DNA of 64,000 nucleotides from Microdochium bolleyi. Taxonomy: Eukaryota > Ascomycota > Sordariomycetes > Xylariales > Microdochiaceae. The stretch spans positions 434,001 through 498,000 of the forward strand of contig KQ964256.1 of NCBI GenBank assembly GCA_001566295.1, given 5' to 3'. Position 1 is the first letter of the stretch, and each line of letters begins with the position of its first letter. Made by a program: the position numbers and the translations under genes. Below are positions 33,556 through 44,567 of this stretch, piece after piece. Below the pieces are notes generated by a model. The model saw nothing but the letters and a program-made list of their open reading frames with translations, was not told the origin of the DNA and did not search any database.

Positions 33556-33951
33556 TTAGGCAGCCACAGGCTCAACCTGCTTGCTGGACTGCTCGATCGA
33601 GTCGATGGCACCATCGTTCTCGGTAGCATCAGTCAGAGCCAGCACCTTGGCAGCCGCGGCCGAGCTGGACGAGACGATGGCCGTGTCCACATGGTCGTCC
33701 GTTTGCTTGTCGGCAGCCACGGCGCTGAGCCAGTCCTATCTGATGTCGCCTCCAGCTGCCAGGTTGGCAAAGCTGCGCGGCGCGGTGATTCCGAAGCGCA
33801 CGGTGGTGCTGCCGTCCGGGTCGGTGACGGTCTCGTACAAGACGCTGTAGCCCCGGTTGGTGAGGTATCCGGCAATTAGCTTGGCTCCGATTATCATCAC
33901 GGAGAGGCCAAGGACCGAGGGCCAGCCCAGTGGCCATCCCTGAGCAAACAT
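33556..33951 (-). CDS. Small protein ORF split by one in-frame TAG
   Basis: The minus strand encodes 71 aa from the ATG at 33951 to a TAG at 33738..33736. It starts with a hydrophobic segment (WPSVLGLSVMIIGAKLIAGYL) and continues as a soluble part (VLYETVTDPDGSTTVRFGIT). After the TAG the same frame stays open for 59 codons to a TAA at 33556, with GC3-rich, coding-like composition (DWLSAVAADKQTDDHVD, then an Ala/Ser-rich part and KQVEPVAA). The simplest reading is one ancestral protein of about 131 residues cut by a nonsense change; readthrough, or a 71-residue product, are alternatives. No family recognised. Confidence 0.45.
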
Positions 33952-34440
33952 GAAAGATGGAGCTTGAGTCTTGGATGACCCCCTGCAGCTGCAGAACCAA
34001 CAGCTTTGAGGACTGATAGTGCCTAGTCAACAGCTTGCCTACGAGGACACGCCTGCGCATCTTTGAGCCGAAACTTGGCGACCATATAGCGCTCTCGTCG
34101 AGACAAAACTCTCTGCGCAGCCTTCATGCTCTGACCCTTGAAGAGTAAGTTACACATAGCTTGTCCCGTCGTCTTCCTGGATGAGCTTGCGGCGCTTCTA
34201 GCATGTATCTCGTTTTCTGCGAATCATTCTGTTCGAGACGAAGCTCCTACTGACTGACCGCTCAACTTTAGCCCATCAGCGGATGGCCCTGTTATAAAAT
34301 ATGTGTGAACCAGACGCCCCATGGCCAACTCAAGCCCTGCCCTGCCTTGAGGATCATTATGGCAGCGACTCCATCCCTTTTAAGGCGGCACATGGAGCCC
34401 ATGGCTCTATCACCGAGTCATGGTTTTGCCACCCAAGTCT
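33952..34440. other. Intergenic, no gene seen
   Basis: 5' flank of the interrupted small gene and 3' flank of the NIF3-like gene. Short frames only. Confidence 0.5.
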
Positions 34441-35649
34441 TCATGGGCCGTATGTGGCAGGCACTCCGTCTGCTGCTACCCCCTTTTGCGTCGTCTCGAT
34501 ACCAACCCGTTCGTTCTCGTCCTCCAGAATCTCGTCCACCCTTAGACCCGGCCACCGTTCCCGCAGCAGCTTCGCCATATAGCGGATCCCCCATTCCTCG
34601 CACGTCCGGTGTCCGACGCAGACAACGGCCATACCCCTTTCGCGTGCGGCCTGGAGGCCGAGCTCGCGAATGGCTCCTGTAAGGTACAGAACATGGCGAC
34701 ATGAGACATCTCCTTGTAGAGGTAGTGGCTGCTCCTGATTCGGTTCGTGTTCTTGCTGTGGCTGCTTACCGTCCGTGGGGGGCTGTGTTGTGTTTGTCGG
34801 GCCGGGTGTCAGATTTCGTGCGATAGCCTCGACCTGCTCGACCTCGGCAGGGTGGAATGCGTTCATGATAGCAATGACACGAATCGGCGTGTCGTCGTCC
34901 TTGCTGATATCGGTACTACCAGTGGCATCACCGTTGCCGGGTGTAAAGCCAAAGACACCCTCGAACGACCCAAACTCATCCTCAAGTAGTCTAAGAATCT
35001 GTGTCCTTGGAAGGCCGAGCTCTCTGCGCCCACTGTGATTGCCACTATCGGCGTTGCCACCAACCCGCCCGATCAACGCGATCGTCCGGTCCGGGTCACC
35101 CTTGTAGCCTTGGATCACGACGGCCCTCTCGACATCCACCCCGAGCCGCGCACCCAAGGCAGCATTGTTGCCGACAGTGAGCACCTCGTCGAAGCCTTTG
35201 TGGTTTGCCAGGACTGTGGCGTGGCGTGGCATCTGGCGACGCTCGAGTGCCCATGGGCGATGGAGGAATGCCAGAGGAGACTGCGTAGCTTTTTTCCTTC
35301 TGCCCATATGTGGGAGTGGACCGCCAGTTTCGTCATTGGACGTGAATTTCGCAACGTTGTGGTTGGTCTTGTTGACAGCTTCGTAGAAGCCTGCCGTAGG
35401 TGTTATGGACAGGACAACGTGTGAGGCCACGGCGCGGTTGTGCAGTGGACTCAGGAAGGTGAAGGTCTTGGAAGGGTCACGGCGCATACGCGGCGTGTGA
35501 TATGCGAACGGCACGTCGCCATTGCGGATGGGGAAGAGGGCCTGGACGAAGGCTGAGACCTGACCGACTGTGGGAAGCGTGGATGCCGGGTTTTGATGAG
35601 ACAGATGGGGCTTCGGAGCGACAGCCACCTGACGGGGCGAGGCCATCAT
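34441..35649 (-). CDS. NIF3-like (DUF34) family protein
   Basis: A single-exon ORF of 402 aa, starting MMASPRQ. The C-terminal third matches the NIF3/YbgI fold: LYLTGAIRELGLQAARERGM followed by the GHRTCEEWGIRYMAKLL segment, which carries the His and Glu that bind metal in this family. The N-terminal half keeps weaker signals (FPIRNGDVPFAYHTPR, FDEVLTVGNNAALGARLGV, ALIGRVGG) and contains a low-complexity Gln/Pro insertion (about 285-310). NIF3 proteins are metal-dependent, with no settled role; yeast NIF3 was found as a partner of NGG1. It is divergent from MIA40, with about 0.7 kb between starts. Confidence 0.72.
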   Translation of the reverse strand: MMASPRQVAVAPKPHLSHQNPASTLPTVGQVSAFVQALFPIRNGDVPFAYHTPRMRRDPSKTFTFLSPLHNRAVASHVVLSITPTAGFYEAVNKTNHNVAKFTSNDETGGPLPHMGRRKKATQSPLAFLHRPWALERRQMPRHATVLANHKGFDEVLTVGNNAALGARLGVDVERAVVIQGYKGDPDRTIALIGRVGGNADSGNHSGRRELGLPRTQILRLLEDEFGSFEGVFGFTPGNGDATGSTDISKDDDTPIRVIAIMNAFHPAEVEQVEAIARNLTPGPTNTTQPPTDGKQPQQEHEPNQEQPLPLQGDVSCRHVLYLTGAIRELGLQAARERGMAVVCVGHRTCEEWGIRYMAKLLRERWPGLRVDEILEDENERVGIETTQKGVAADGVPATYGP

Positions 35650-36324
35650 GACTGACTTCCACGGGAGGTCGGGTGCAAGAGGTGCTTTGACGATATGGTA
35701 GCACGGGTATGTTGTATTGAAGCCATGGCTTTGTCTGGGCGAAGCAAGGCGACCTGGTTGCGAGCTAGGCGATCCATGACGTCGACATGTTCATTGAAAG
35801 CTCACGAGCCCAACGCCGCGGACGAAAGTTACCGTTCATGAGTCTTGGAGAGGGGTTGACGTGGGACAGATTGCGAATCTTGAGTTTTCGACTAAGACAT
35901 CGACCAAGTTCAAATGTGGCCGTAGGGGCGGCCTCGAATGTCGAGCAAGGGGAGTGAGAGGTGTTGGACTCATGGTTGCTGGAGGTGTCGGGACCTGAGG
36001 CAGGCGCGGCAGGCACTCACTAGCGTGGTGTGGCCCGAGCTCCGCGGCTCCCAGGTTGCTCTTGCGTGCTCCGTAGCCGCGGGTCCAGCCGGGCGCGGAA
36101 CAGGATATGACGTTCGAAATTTTGCCTGTCTGGCTGACAAACCGCCCCGACTTCCGACGTCTGCGGTTGATCGGTCTTTGTCGATTGCTTCACTTCTCCC
36201 GCACCCTCTTGTCGCTCTGTACGCCGTACACCACCGGCCTCAGTCAATCCACTCTTTTCCTTTCCTTCGTCCGCTGAGTGCCCTGCTCACCGTCCGCTTG
36301 CGCTCAACAACCATCGCTGCCAGA
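35650..36324. other. Divergent promoter region between NIF3-like gene and MIA40
   Basis: No gene seen. An in-frame open stretch precedes the MIA40 start but lacks mitochondrial-presequence character and is taken as leader. Confidence 0.55.
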
Positions 36325-37507
36325 ATGTACCGCTCAGCGCTGCGCGCGACGCCGCGCATCCCGCACGCCGTCCGATCCTCGACCCTCCGCTCCGCTGCGC
36401 CGAGACGCTTCGCCTCGACAGTTCCCGCCGACAAGAGCCGTAGCTGGAAGAGCTCCGCCGCCAGATGGGGTCTCGCCATTGGCGCACTCTACTACTACAA
36501 CACAAGCACAGCCTTTGCCGAGGAGCCACAATGTATGCATGATCACCCGCCAACACGAGGAAACGCTCAAGAGGGCGCACAAGACTAACGACGTACGAAC
36601 AAACAGCGTCAACGATACCAGTCCCCGCGCACTTCTCCGACGATGATATGCCAACTGTAGACGCGATCGTGGCTCAGAAGCGCAAGGAGGCCGAGGCCCG
36701 CCAGCTCAAGGCTGCCAGCGACGCCACCGCGAAGAGCTCTGCGCCTGCCACAACACAAGCCACGCACGACGAATCAGCCGCCGCTGCGCCGCCATCATCC
36801 TCGTCACCGCCTCCCGCGGCCGGCAGTCCCGAGGCACTCGAGGCCGAAGCCAACCAGCAGGGCGCCTTCAACCCCGAGACGGGCGAGATCAACTGGGACT
36901 GCCCCTGCCTGGGCGGCATGGCGGACGGGCCTTGCGGCGAGGACTTCAAGGCTGCCTTCAGCTGCTTCGTGTATTCGACCGAGGAGCCCAAGGGCATGGA
37001 CTGCATTGACAAGTTCCAGTATGTTGCCAGGCCAGATTGATTCGAACGCTAGTGTCATGCTTGATGATGTTTTGGACGAATGCTGACCACACTGCCGCCA
37101 ACAGAGCTATGCAGGACTGCTTCCGCTTGCACCCCGAGATCTACGGCGAAGAATTGGCAGATGCTGAGGATGCGGGCGAAGATGCGCCATCTTCCGAGGA
37201 GCCTGCTGAGCTGGACGCTGCCAAGCCGTCTCCCAAAGCGGCTGATGTTAGTGCTCGGACGGCCAACGGAGACAGCAACACGAAAGATGCCGCTAACACG
37301 CCGGCCGACGACCCCGCGCCTTCTGCTACGAAGCCTGCTGGGAAGCCTACCGAGAAGGCTAGCAAGAAACCCGCCGAGAAGGCCGCCGAGAAGGCCGCAG
37401 AGCCTGTGTTGACACCAGCTCAGACACCCACCGGAAGCCTCGCCCAGGAAAGTGACGAGGCCAAGCGTGATCCTAGGTTCGATGCTACTTCGGCTCCCGC
37501 CAAATAG
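36325..37507 (+). CDS. MIA40: Mitochondrial intermembrane space import and assembly protein Mia40
   Basis: Oxidoreductase that imports and oxidises small cysteine proteins in the mitochondrial intermembrane space, working with Erv1. Three exons (36325..36532, 36607..37018, 37105..37507) give 340 aa. The N-terminus is an Arg/Ser/Ala-rich presequence followed by a membrane anchor (RWGLAIGALYYYNTSTAF). The core has the redox-active CPC (Cys168-Pro-Cys170, in NWDCPCLGG) and the twin CX9C helices (CGEDFKAAFSC and CIDKFQAMQDC); the second intron falls inside the second helix after DKFQ. The remainder is an acidic, then Lys/Ala/Pro-rich tail (KPAEKAAEKAAE), which is variable among fungi. All catalytic cysteines are present. 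Confidence 0.95.
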
Positions 37508-38195
37508 ACAACAATGTACCATACAGAGAAGCCACCTACAGTGTATTGCTACTGTATTAGAAGAGATCTGGCAGGGCACTCATCTCACTCGGTTTTCGGA
37601 AAAGCCATCTTGCAAGGTCTCTGAGGGGAACCAACTTGGCCACCAGGCGCAGCCTTGCTGGGCCATGTACAATAAATGAACTGTATATGTAGCATCATGC
37701 ACCACGACTTACGGCATAATAGACGTTGGAAACCTGCCCCAAGCTGCTCGTGACTGCGTGGCTTCCGCCGGGCTGAACTTTTCACTTGATTGATCTGGGC
37801 TGGCCATTGTGTGTTGACCACCTGATTCTAGGTTCGCGCAGCGTTCCTGGTACCTACGGATTATCGCCGCGCATTCCAAGGCTCAGTTGCTGATCTCCCG
37901 AACGTATGCCTTGGAACATCTCTTGGAGTGTTGCGAAGCTGGCCAGGCTAGATCGGCGGAGTGCATGAGAACCCCACACAAAAATCTGGGGTTCTCTGCA
38001 CGCGAACTCGAAGGAGCCCTCCACCCTTGGCAGCACCCGACCTCACCTCGCTGACTGGTCTTCAATCTCTGCCACTCTCACTTCCACCACAGCATTGACG
38101 AGCGCGTCGCCGCAGCTGCGCAACGCAGGCCTTGCTCCCACACATGGATCTGATGGCCCAGCTGCCTCCTTGACAGCCGGCACAAGAGACGCGGC
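37508..38195. other. Intergenic, no gene seen
   Basis: 3' flank of MIA40 and promoter of the Zn2Cys6 gene. Short frames only. Confidence 0.55.
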
Positions 38196-39911
38196 ATGAG
38201 CGCCACGCCTCCAGACCACCCTGGCCCGGAAAATGGCCGCCATGAGCAACAGCACGAGGCCCCGCGCCCACCACAGCAGGCCGCCCGCGTGAAGCGCGCC
38301 CAGGTCCCTCGCGCATGTCCGCGATGCCGCAAGCTGCAGAAGGCGTGCAGCGACTTCCGCCCGTGCCAGCGCTGCGTCCGCGCCGGGCTCGGCAAGCAGT
38401 GCGGCTCTGGCATCGCGCTCGAGGCGCAGCTGCCGCGTGCGAATGCGGCGGGTGCGAGTATCGTGGGCCAGTTGACAGCGGCGGCGGCGACATCGCCGGC
38501 TCACAATGCCGCACATTCGCCAATGTCACCTTCGCTCAGCACATCTGCTGGCTCACCTTCGACACCGCATGGCTACACCAGCTTCGCGCGCGATTCGTTC
38601 CACCGGCAGAACGGGCTCCTGTCACCGCAAGTCATTCAGCACTGCTCAGAGCGCTTCCACTCGCGCCTGTATCCGACGATACCAATTGTCACGCAGGACT
38701 ATGTTCGCCACCTCGAGTCCCGGGCAGATGGCTCTGAGGCTGGCAACGAGGCCTACTGTGTGCTGTTAGGCATGTGTGCCATGGTGCTACTGCAGGTAGA
38801 GGACCCAGCAGGCACTGGCATGGCGCCACCTCACATCCCCGCTAAGAACAACAGAGCGTTTGGCTCAACACTCCTGGAGGAGGCGCTCGCTGCCCATCGC
38901 CACCTCGCTCGCCGGCCCAGCCCTTCCTTTGAGCACGTCCTGCTCACTTTCTTCATCTACGCCTGCCACGGCACACTCCTACACCACAGTCAGGCGTTCT
39001 TCTTCTTACGAGAGGCAACGACCTTGCATCATTTGACACGACTCGACACAATGGACCCTCAAACCAGACAGCTCGCTGACCGCCTCTTCTGGGTGCTTCT
39101 CATCTCGGAGCGTTCACATGGCATACGCTACCGTCGACCTGTGACCCTCCAAATCACCAGTGCTGGCCCAATTCTGCCAATGTACCCAGCAAGTCAGCAG
39201 CCGCTACATGCAGGCTTTGTCTGCCTCGCAGCTCTCTTCCGGCCCCTGGACACATCGTTCATCGCACTGTTGAATCAGGAACTCAGCAGTATCAGACCCT
39301 CGGTCGAGTCACTGGATGAGGTCGAAAATGGGGTCGCGACTGCCTTGGACGAGCGGTCTATGGCAGTGCTGGAGGCGACCCAGAAGGCCAATCTCTACGT
39401 GACGCAGGCCTGGCTGCTCATCATCATCTGGCAGCTGCGCCTGCGCCTTGGTCAACTCATTGCCCCAACCGAGCCAATCCAGAGTGCCAACGCCGCGACC
39501 GCAGGTAGTGCCCGTCCTGGCATCAGCCGCACTTATGGCTACCCTCTACAGGTTGCTCGCAACCTCACGATCTCTGTCCAAGACCTGCCGGTCGACTCGA
39601 TCAAGGTGCACGGCGTAGGCATCACGGAGAAGGTGTTCGATGTTGCCTGTGCAGCGGCCAACGTCCTTGCTCGGATCCCGTTCTTCGAGGAATTTGGCGC
39701 GATCGACCGAGGAGTGCAGACAACTGTTGCACATCACATTGCTACGAGCAACAGCCACGGGGACATGACGCAACTGACGCGCAAGGCTGTGGCTGAGAAC
39801 GACTTTGCATATCTGCGACGCCTGATGCAACAGCTGCCATCTGGATCCACTGTCTACGACGACCTGTTGGTCAAGCACATCAGCCAAGATGCAGACGGAG
39901 CAGTCATATGA
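38196..39911 (+). CDS. Zn2Cys6 transcription factor
   Basis: A single-exon ORF of 571 aa. The binuclear zinc cluster is near the N-terminus: Cys41, 44, 51, 57, 60 and 69, in CPRCRKLQKACSDFRPC, with the first two, the middle and the last cysteines correctly spaced. A Ser/Pro/Ala-rich linker follows. The middle region holds the fungal regulatory domain (YPTIPIVTQDYVRHLES, FFFLREATTLHHLTRLD, DRLFWVLLISERSHGIRYRRP), where ISERxxxI/LRYRRP-type motifs are typical of MAL-activator-like Zn2Cys6 proteins. It would bind CGG-containing sites. Convergent with the acyltransferase gene, whose 3' end is only 74 bases away. Its targets are not shown by the sequence. Confidence 0.92.
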   Translation: MSATPPDHPGPENGRHEQQHEAPRPPQQAARVKRAQVPRACPRCRKLQKACSDFRPCQRCVRAGLGKQCGSGIALEAQLPRANAAGASIVGQLTAAAATSPAHNAAHSPMSPSLSTSAGSPSTPHGYTSFARDSFHRQNGLLSPQVIQHCSERFHSRLYPTIPIVTQDYVRHLESRADGSEAGNEAYCVLLGMCAMVLLQVEDPAGTGMAPPHIPAKNNRAFGSTLLEEALAAHRHLARRPSPSFEHVLLTFFIYACHGTLLHHSQAFFFLREATTLHHLTRLDTMDPQTRQLADRLFWVLLISERSHGIRYRRPVTLQITSAGPILPMYPASQQPLHAGFVCLAALFRPLDTSFIALLNQELSSIRPSVESLDEVENGVATALDERSMAVLEATQKANLYVTQAWLLIIIWQLRLRLGQLIAPTEPIQSANAATAGSARPGISRTYGYPLQVARNLTISVQDLPVDSIKVHGVGITEKVFDVACAAANVLARIPFFEEFGAIDRGVQTTVAHHIATSNSHGDMTQLTRKAVAENDFAYLRRLMQQLPSGSTVYDDLLVKHISQDADGAVI

Positions 39912-39985
39912 ATAGCAAGCCCAACACAGGCTGTACCAGGCACATCATATTTCTGAAGCGCATCTAGGCTACCTGATGACCGTGG

Positions 39986-41646
39986 TTACAGACACCATTC
40001 GTCGCGTATGACTTTCTCCATCATGGGCCACAACCCGTCCAGGCGGTACGTACTGATCCAGTAGTTCTCGAGCGCGTCCTTGCCCACGACAATGATGCCA
40101 TCCGGAAACTCGTACGGCCCCTGGATGGTCTGGATGTACCGCGGCATCGCAATCTTATGCCTGCCAGCACTCGTACATCCACTTCCACCCTTGGTAGCTG
40201 CACCGAGGTCAGTATCAAACAACCTTGCCTTGCTCCAATTCGAGTACAAGAGCAAGTGCATCCCACTCGAGCCGAAGAATGGCGGGGCCCTGTTCCTTGT
40301 GTCTTCGCGGACCAAAGCACCGTAGGCCTCGCATTGCTCGCGCGTGCTCTGCGCCGTCAGTGCCCTGCGAATCGAGCTGGCTACCTGGCTGAGAGGCTTT
40401 GTAAGCGCATCACGAATAGGCATCAAGTCGATCATGAACGCTATTGCGTTGCCCAGGAATGGTCTGTCCGCGGGAAACCGGTCAGGCATCCGGCTTCGCA
40501 ATTCAAGGATCTGCTGGATATTGACTGGGGCATTGGCCGCCACACTGTTCTTGTCATAGTGCGCAAGGGCGAGCCGACTGAACCACGCGAGCACGATGTC
40601 GCCTTCGGAAACCCAGGCATCCTGGCTCCCCTCGCGGCGAAGCTCCCCCAGGGCGTCCTCCCGCAGCTTCTTCCAGAACGCCGCAGGGATGCAGAGCATA
40701 CGACACTGCCTCGGAGACATGAGCAGGCCCCACGAGTTGCGTGCCACCCACGCGAGCATGCCACTCATCTTGAGATGCACGTCCGCAAGCAGATGCCGCT
40801 CCTTGGGCGCAGTGCCGTACTCGGCAAGAGGATAGTCCGTGGCAGGCAGCGGCTCCGGGATCTCGTCCTCGCGCCCTTCTAGCACCAGCCGCCAGGCCTT
40901 GAGTATGTCGCCGAGGGCGATCGCGTCGAACGCCATGTGTATCCAGTGCACGACAACCACTGTGGCGTCCTTGAACGGCAGCACGCGTAGGCCAAGCTGC
41001 GGCTTGTCGGCATTCAAATAGTCGCTCATGTAGAAGGGCACGCCTGGCCCACAGATGAGCGGCTTGAAGTCGCTCGGGTCGCACACCACCGCTGGGTTGC
41101 CGTCGGTTGGGGCCCGCGGCAGCTTGCAGGCCACGGCGTGGTCCTGGACCCGCGTGTCGGAGTGATCTTCGGTGGAGAAATCGACGGCCGGGCGGTCACG
41201 GGAGAAGGACTCGGGGATATGGTGCTCAAATCCATTGCCGTCAACCTGTTCAATTTGTGGGAGTTCTCGTCAGTCTTCAAAGTTCTTGAGAGCTAGCCAC
41301 GCAGACTTAAGCAACACCAGTTCCCTCCGTGGCCAGCTCCTGCCACTCGTCCCAAACGAATTTTTACGAGGAAAAAGCCACAAAGACTAGCAGAAACCGA
41401 AAAAGCTTCACTCACAGCTCTCCTGAGCCTCGCTCCGAGCTTGTTCCACCCGGGCCGGCTGACGAGCCGGGTCATCCCGTCGTGCAGCTGCTCCACGTCG
41501 AGCACCTCGTCGTACACAAACATGTTGTAGATGGTAAAGGTGCGGAAGATGATCGTGTCGTCGAAGAAGCCCACGGGGACCACGGTGTCGGTGGGCACGC
41601 GTGGGGGCTGCCGCGGCTTGCTGCACGGCCACCACGACGATGTCAT
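39986..41646 (-). CDS. BAHD-like O-acyltransferase (transferase family)
   Basis: Two exons, 41646..41416 and 41245..39986, joined in phase 0 across a 170-bp intron, give 496 aa. The protein has the layout of fungal transferases related to trichothecene 3-O-acetyltransferase: an N-terminal substrate-side domain (FFDDTIIFRTFTIYNMFVYD, GMTRLVSRPGWNKLGARLR), the catalytic His in HMAFD (residues 180-184; the family's HxxxD), a middle with WVSEGDIVLAWFSRLAL, and a C-terminal part ending in WPMMEKVIRDEWCL. The DFGWG structural motif is not preserved; the corresponding place reads RLFDTDLGAA. Such enzymes move acyl groups from CoA to an alcohol or amine in secondary metabolism. The substrate is unknown. 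Confidence 0.87.
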
Positions 41647-42092
41647 TGTGCCTGTCCCCTTACTGGTCGTGAAATATCACCGGGATGGGGGAAAATCGTT
41701 GCTGGCGGGTGGGGCACAGGATGGTGATCTCTTCCTTTTTTGTGATGGTGATGATGAAAAGCCAGGAGATGTATAAGTAATTGGTCAAAAGACCTGTCGC
41801 AAACAGGGTGAATAGAGACAAGCAAAGCCATTGAGCAAAAAGCATCACTGGTGGGAGGGTGGCGGATTATAGAGAGGTGCGAATTCCTGGTGCGAGGTAG
41901 GGATAGCCTTCCATGTGAAATGTCCAACACACGGCGGTATGTGCTTACTACCTACGTGTAGTGTAGCGCGACTGCCAAGGTTGCTGTGGTCCCCAATAAT
42001 TCCCCACGGGCAATCCACATGACTGCGGCCGCTGGCGTCAGCAGTCCGACAGCATCGAGGAGTGATCACGTGTGACTAGAGCTTTGCGACGC

Positions 42093-42127
<35 letters not shown>

Positions 42128-44567
42128 AAGAGTCCACTGTTTGAGAGATCGAAGATGACGTTCTCGTGGCTAGGAAAGGTCCGCAGTCCTCTTGTCCCAG
42201 CGTTGGCGACCTGTTGTCTCCGGTCACCCTTGCGGGGGACGGCCAGGGTTCCTGCAAGGATATTTTGGAAAGTGGATGCTCCCAGAATGCAACCTGGTGT
42301 TGGCAGACAACTGACAGCCTCGAAAGCCTATCGGGCTATTGGTAAGCACCCCTCTCTTGATCTCACTGTGTATGGTATCTATGCCCTTTACGAAGGACGA
42401 CCCGTGATAGGCTCTTCTCGTGAAGATTGGTGGTCAACTCGGCCTTCTTCGGTGGTGCTCTGCTAATCTGAGGTCGTGGCTTGGAGCGCACTCCGACGCG
42501 AAGAACCACTCCGGCTTCCAGAAACTCACTCAGATGCCATATTTGTGGTGGGCTGGGCTGGTCGCACGTTTTGGGACGCCTGACAATCGTGCCGGCTGGA
42601 GCCTGGAGCTTCATGCTAACAGTATATGCAGGGGAGTCCTGCAAATGATAACTTGTCATTGTTGGTCGATGGCCGTTTCGTGGAGGGCTCCGGGTGTCCT
42701 GGTCCTCGCACCTCCCAGGATAATGTTTGCTAGCTAGTGTACTCAGGTACGTAGTACACAACGTGACGAACGCATCAGCTTCAAAGGGTGTGCTATTATG
42801 GCGGTCTCGGATCAAGCCGTTGACGTTTTCTTGTTCTCGAATACCCGTCCGCCCTTTGCCGTGACCCGTGAGTTTCACTGCCCGCAGGTCGTCGTGCCAA
42901 GAGATGTTGGTTGGCATTTTGGTGATAATTGCCCTTGCGCTCATGGGCATTGGAGACCTTGGCCGAACCCCTTGCATGGGCGTCAACTCGATGATCCATG
43001 TTACGTTCGCTACAGGCAGGAGAGAGCAAAAGAAGATCATGAGTTCACGATTTCGGATCGGAGACGAGCCGTCCTTTTTGTGATAAGCCCGAGAATTTGC
43101 AATGCGGATTCGCATGCCCAGTCCTGTTTGGGTACCGTGGCCCAAGCCGAGAAGTTCTGTTCAGCTTACCCCTTCGCGTAGCCCGTTGTCCACACATCGC
43201 AGGCTCGAGAGAGTCTGATAGTCAAGACGAATGATGTGCGCAACGTTCTGAGCGAGCATAATCGTTACGTATGGTACGATCGGCAGAACGTGTCTTTCTG
43301 GACGACGAGGCCAGAACATACATGGGTTGGTTGTTCCCCTGATCCGGACCCTCGTCTGGCACCCTGAGGTGTTGGTTCCAGGGATGGCGCTGCCTTTGAT
43401 TCCCATTGGCCGAGCAGAAAGCAAACCGTTTCCAGGATCGACACATTCCTTGGAACCTCTTGTATTCCTGGCATATTACTCGTCTTAGGACGTTTTTGCA
43501 CCGCATAGATGCAATGTCAACTGAGGTACAAGTCTGTGGAAAGGGAAAGGGGGGTGTGATCGGCGACCATCGGGTTTCCGGAGCCATTCCGGAGAGATCG
43601 TGCAGAGCTTCGAGCTAAGCGTCTTGCACCTGGCAAGAAAACAGCCACCGCGTGATAACAATGTCACATTTCACTCTGGCAGTCTCCACCCACTACTTTG
43701 GAAGCACGGAAACACAGCCTCATATTTGACATATTTCATCACCGTTTCGATATTTGTTTGCTTTCAGTTGTCATATTATCTTGTTTGCTATGTTCCTCAC
43801 ATGCGTAGCAGCTGGGTAGGCACCTCGTGAAGGAAGAACTATTCTGAAGACAAAAAGAATCAGCCTACAACCCTCTTAATCACAGCCGAGAGACTTCTCG
43901 ATCAGGAAAACAGCTCGTCGGGGTGATGCGACATGCACGTCTGATGCGCTGCGATCATCACGACCTGCCCGAGGAAAGGGGTCTTGTCTCCGACGCACAT
44001 TGAGCAGGTTAAATCTGCGGCCGCAATCTTCCGCAACCACGGGCACGCTCGAGGCCGCTCAGAAACCAACGCTATCCGCTTACGAGGATGGCACAAACTG
44101 CCAGTCGTTGGAAAAAGCATCTGACGATCGCTCCCCGGCCATGGGTCTTGCCGAGGCTTACGCGAGATGATGAATTGACGTTGGTTACAAGTAGGCAGCC
44201 ACCCTAAACATTCGCGCTGATAGCCACATCCGTCGGCTTGTGGAGGCAGGGACTGTCAGGGATATCATACATTAACTACTGGCGTCAAGCCTTCCGTCTC
44301 TCATTTCTCCTTCGCCTCAACACTTTCCACCTCGAAAATCCTCGGATATGAAGCAGAGAAACACGATCTGTAGTTCTCAGAGCGAAACGTCCATATCGCC
44401 ACCAGCAGAAGCCGGCACGGCAAAGCCAACATATTTCCAGCCTTGGCAAAAGTCAGCAAATACTAGTTGTGGCCTACTGGAGGATTTCACTTTCGGTCAC
44501 CCACTCTGAAGCTGCCGGATAACGTCCCAGACGACCAGCAGTGCTGTCGACGAGCTCAAACACTGCA
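41647..44567. other. Gene-poor stretch with unassigned frames
   Basis: The longest open frame is 260 codons on the minus strand (43145..42363), beginning with a non-ATG codon, with one hydrophobic patch (LMIFFCSLLPVANVTWIIEL). No family was recognised and the opposite strand is also partly open, so it is not called a gene. The first part is the promoter of the acyltransferase. A 32-base C run lies at 42094. It may contain eroded gene fragments. Confidence 0.45.
42094..42125 (+). repeat. Homopolymer run of 32 C
   Basis: An unbroken C tract. Its length may be an assembly or sequencing artefact. Confidence 0.9.
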
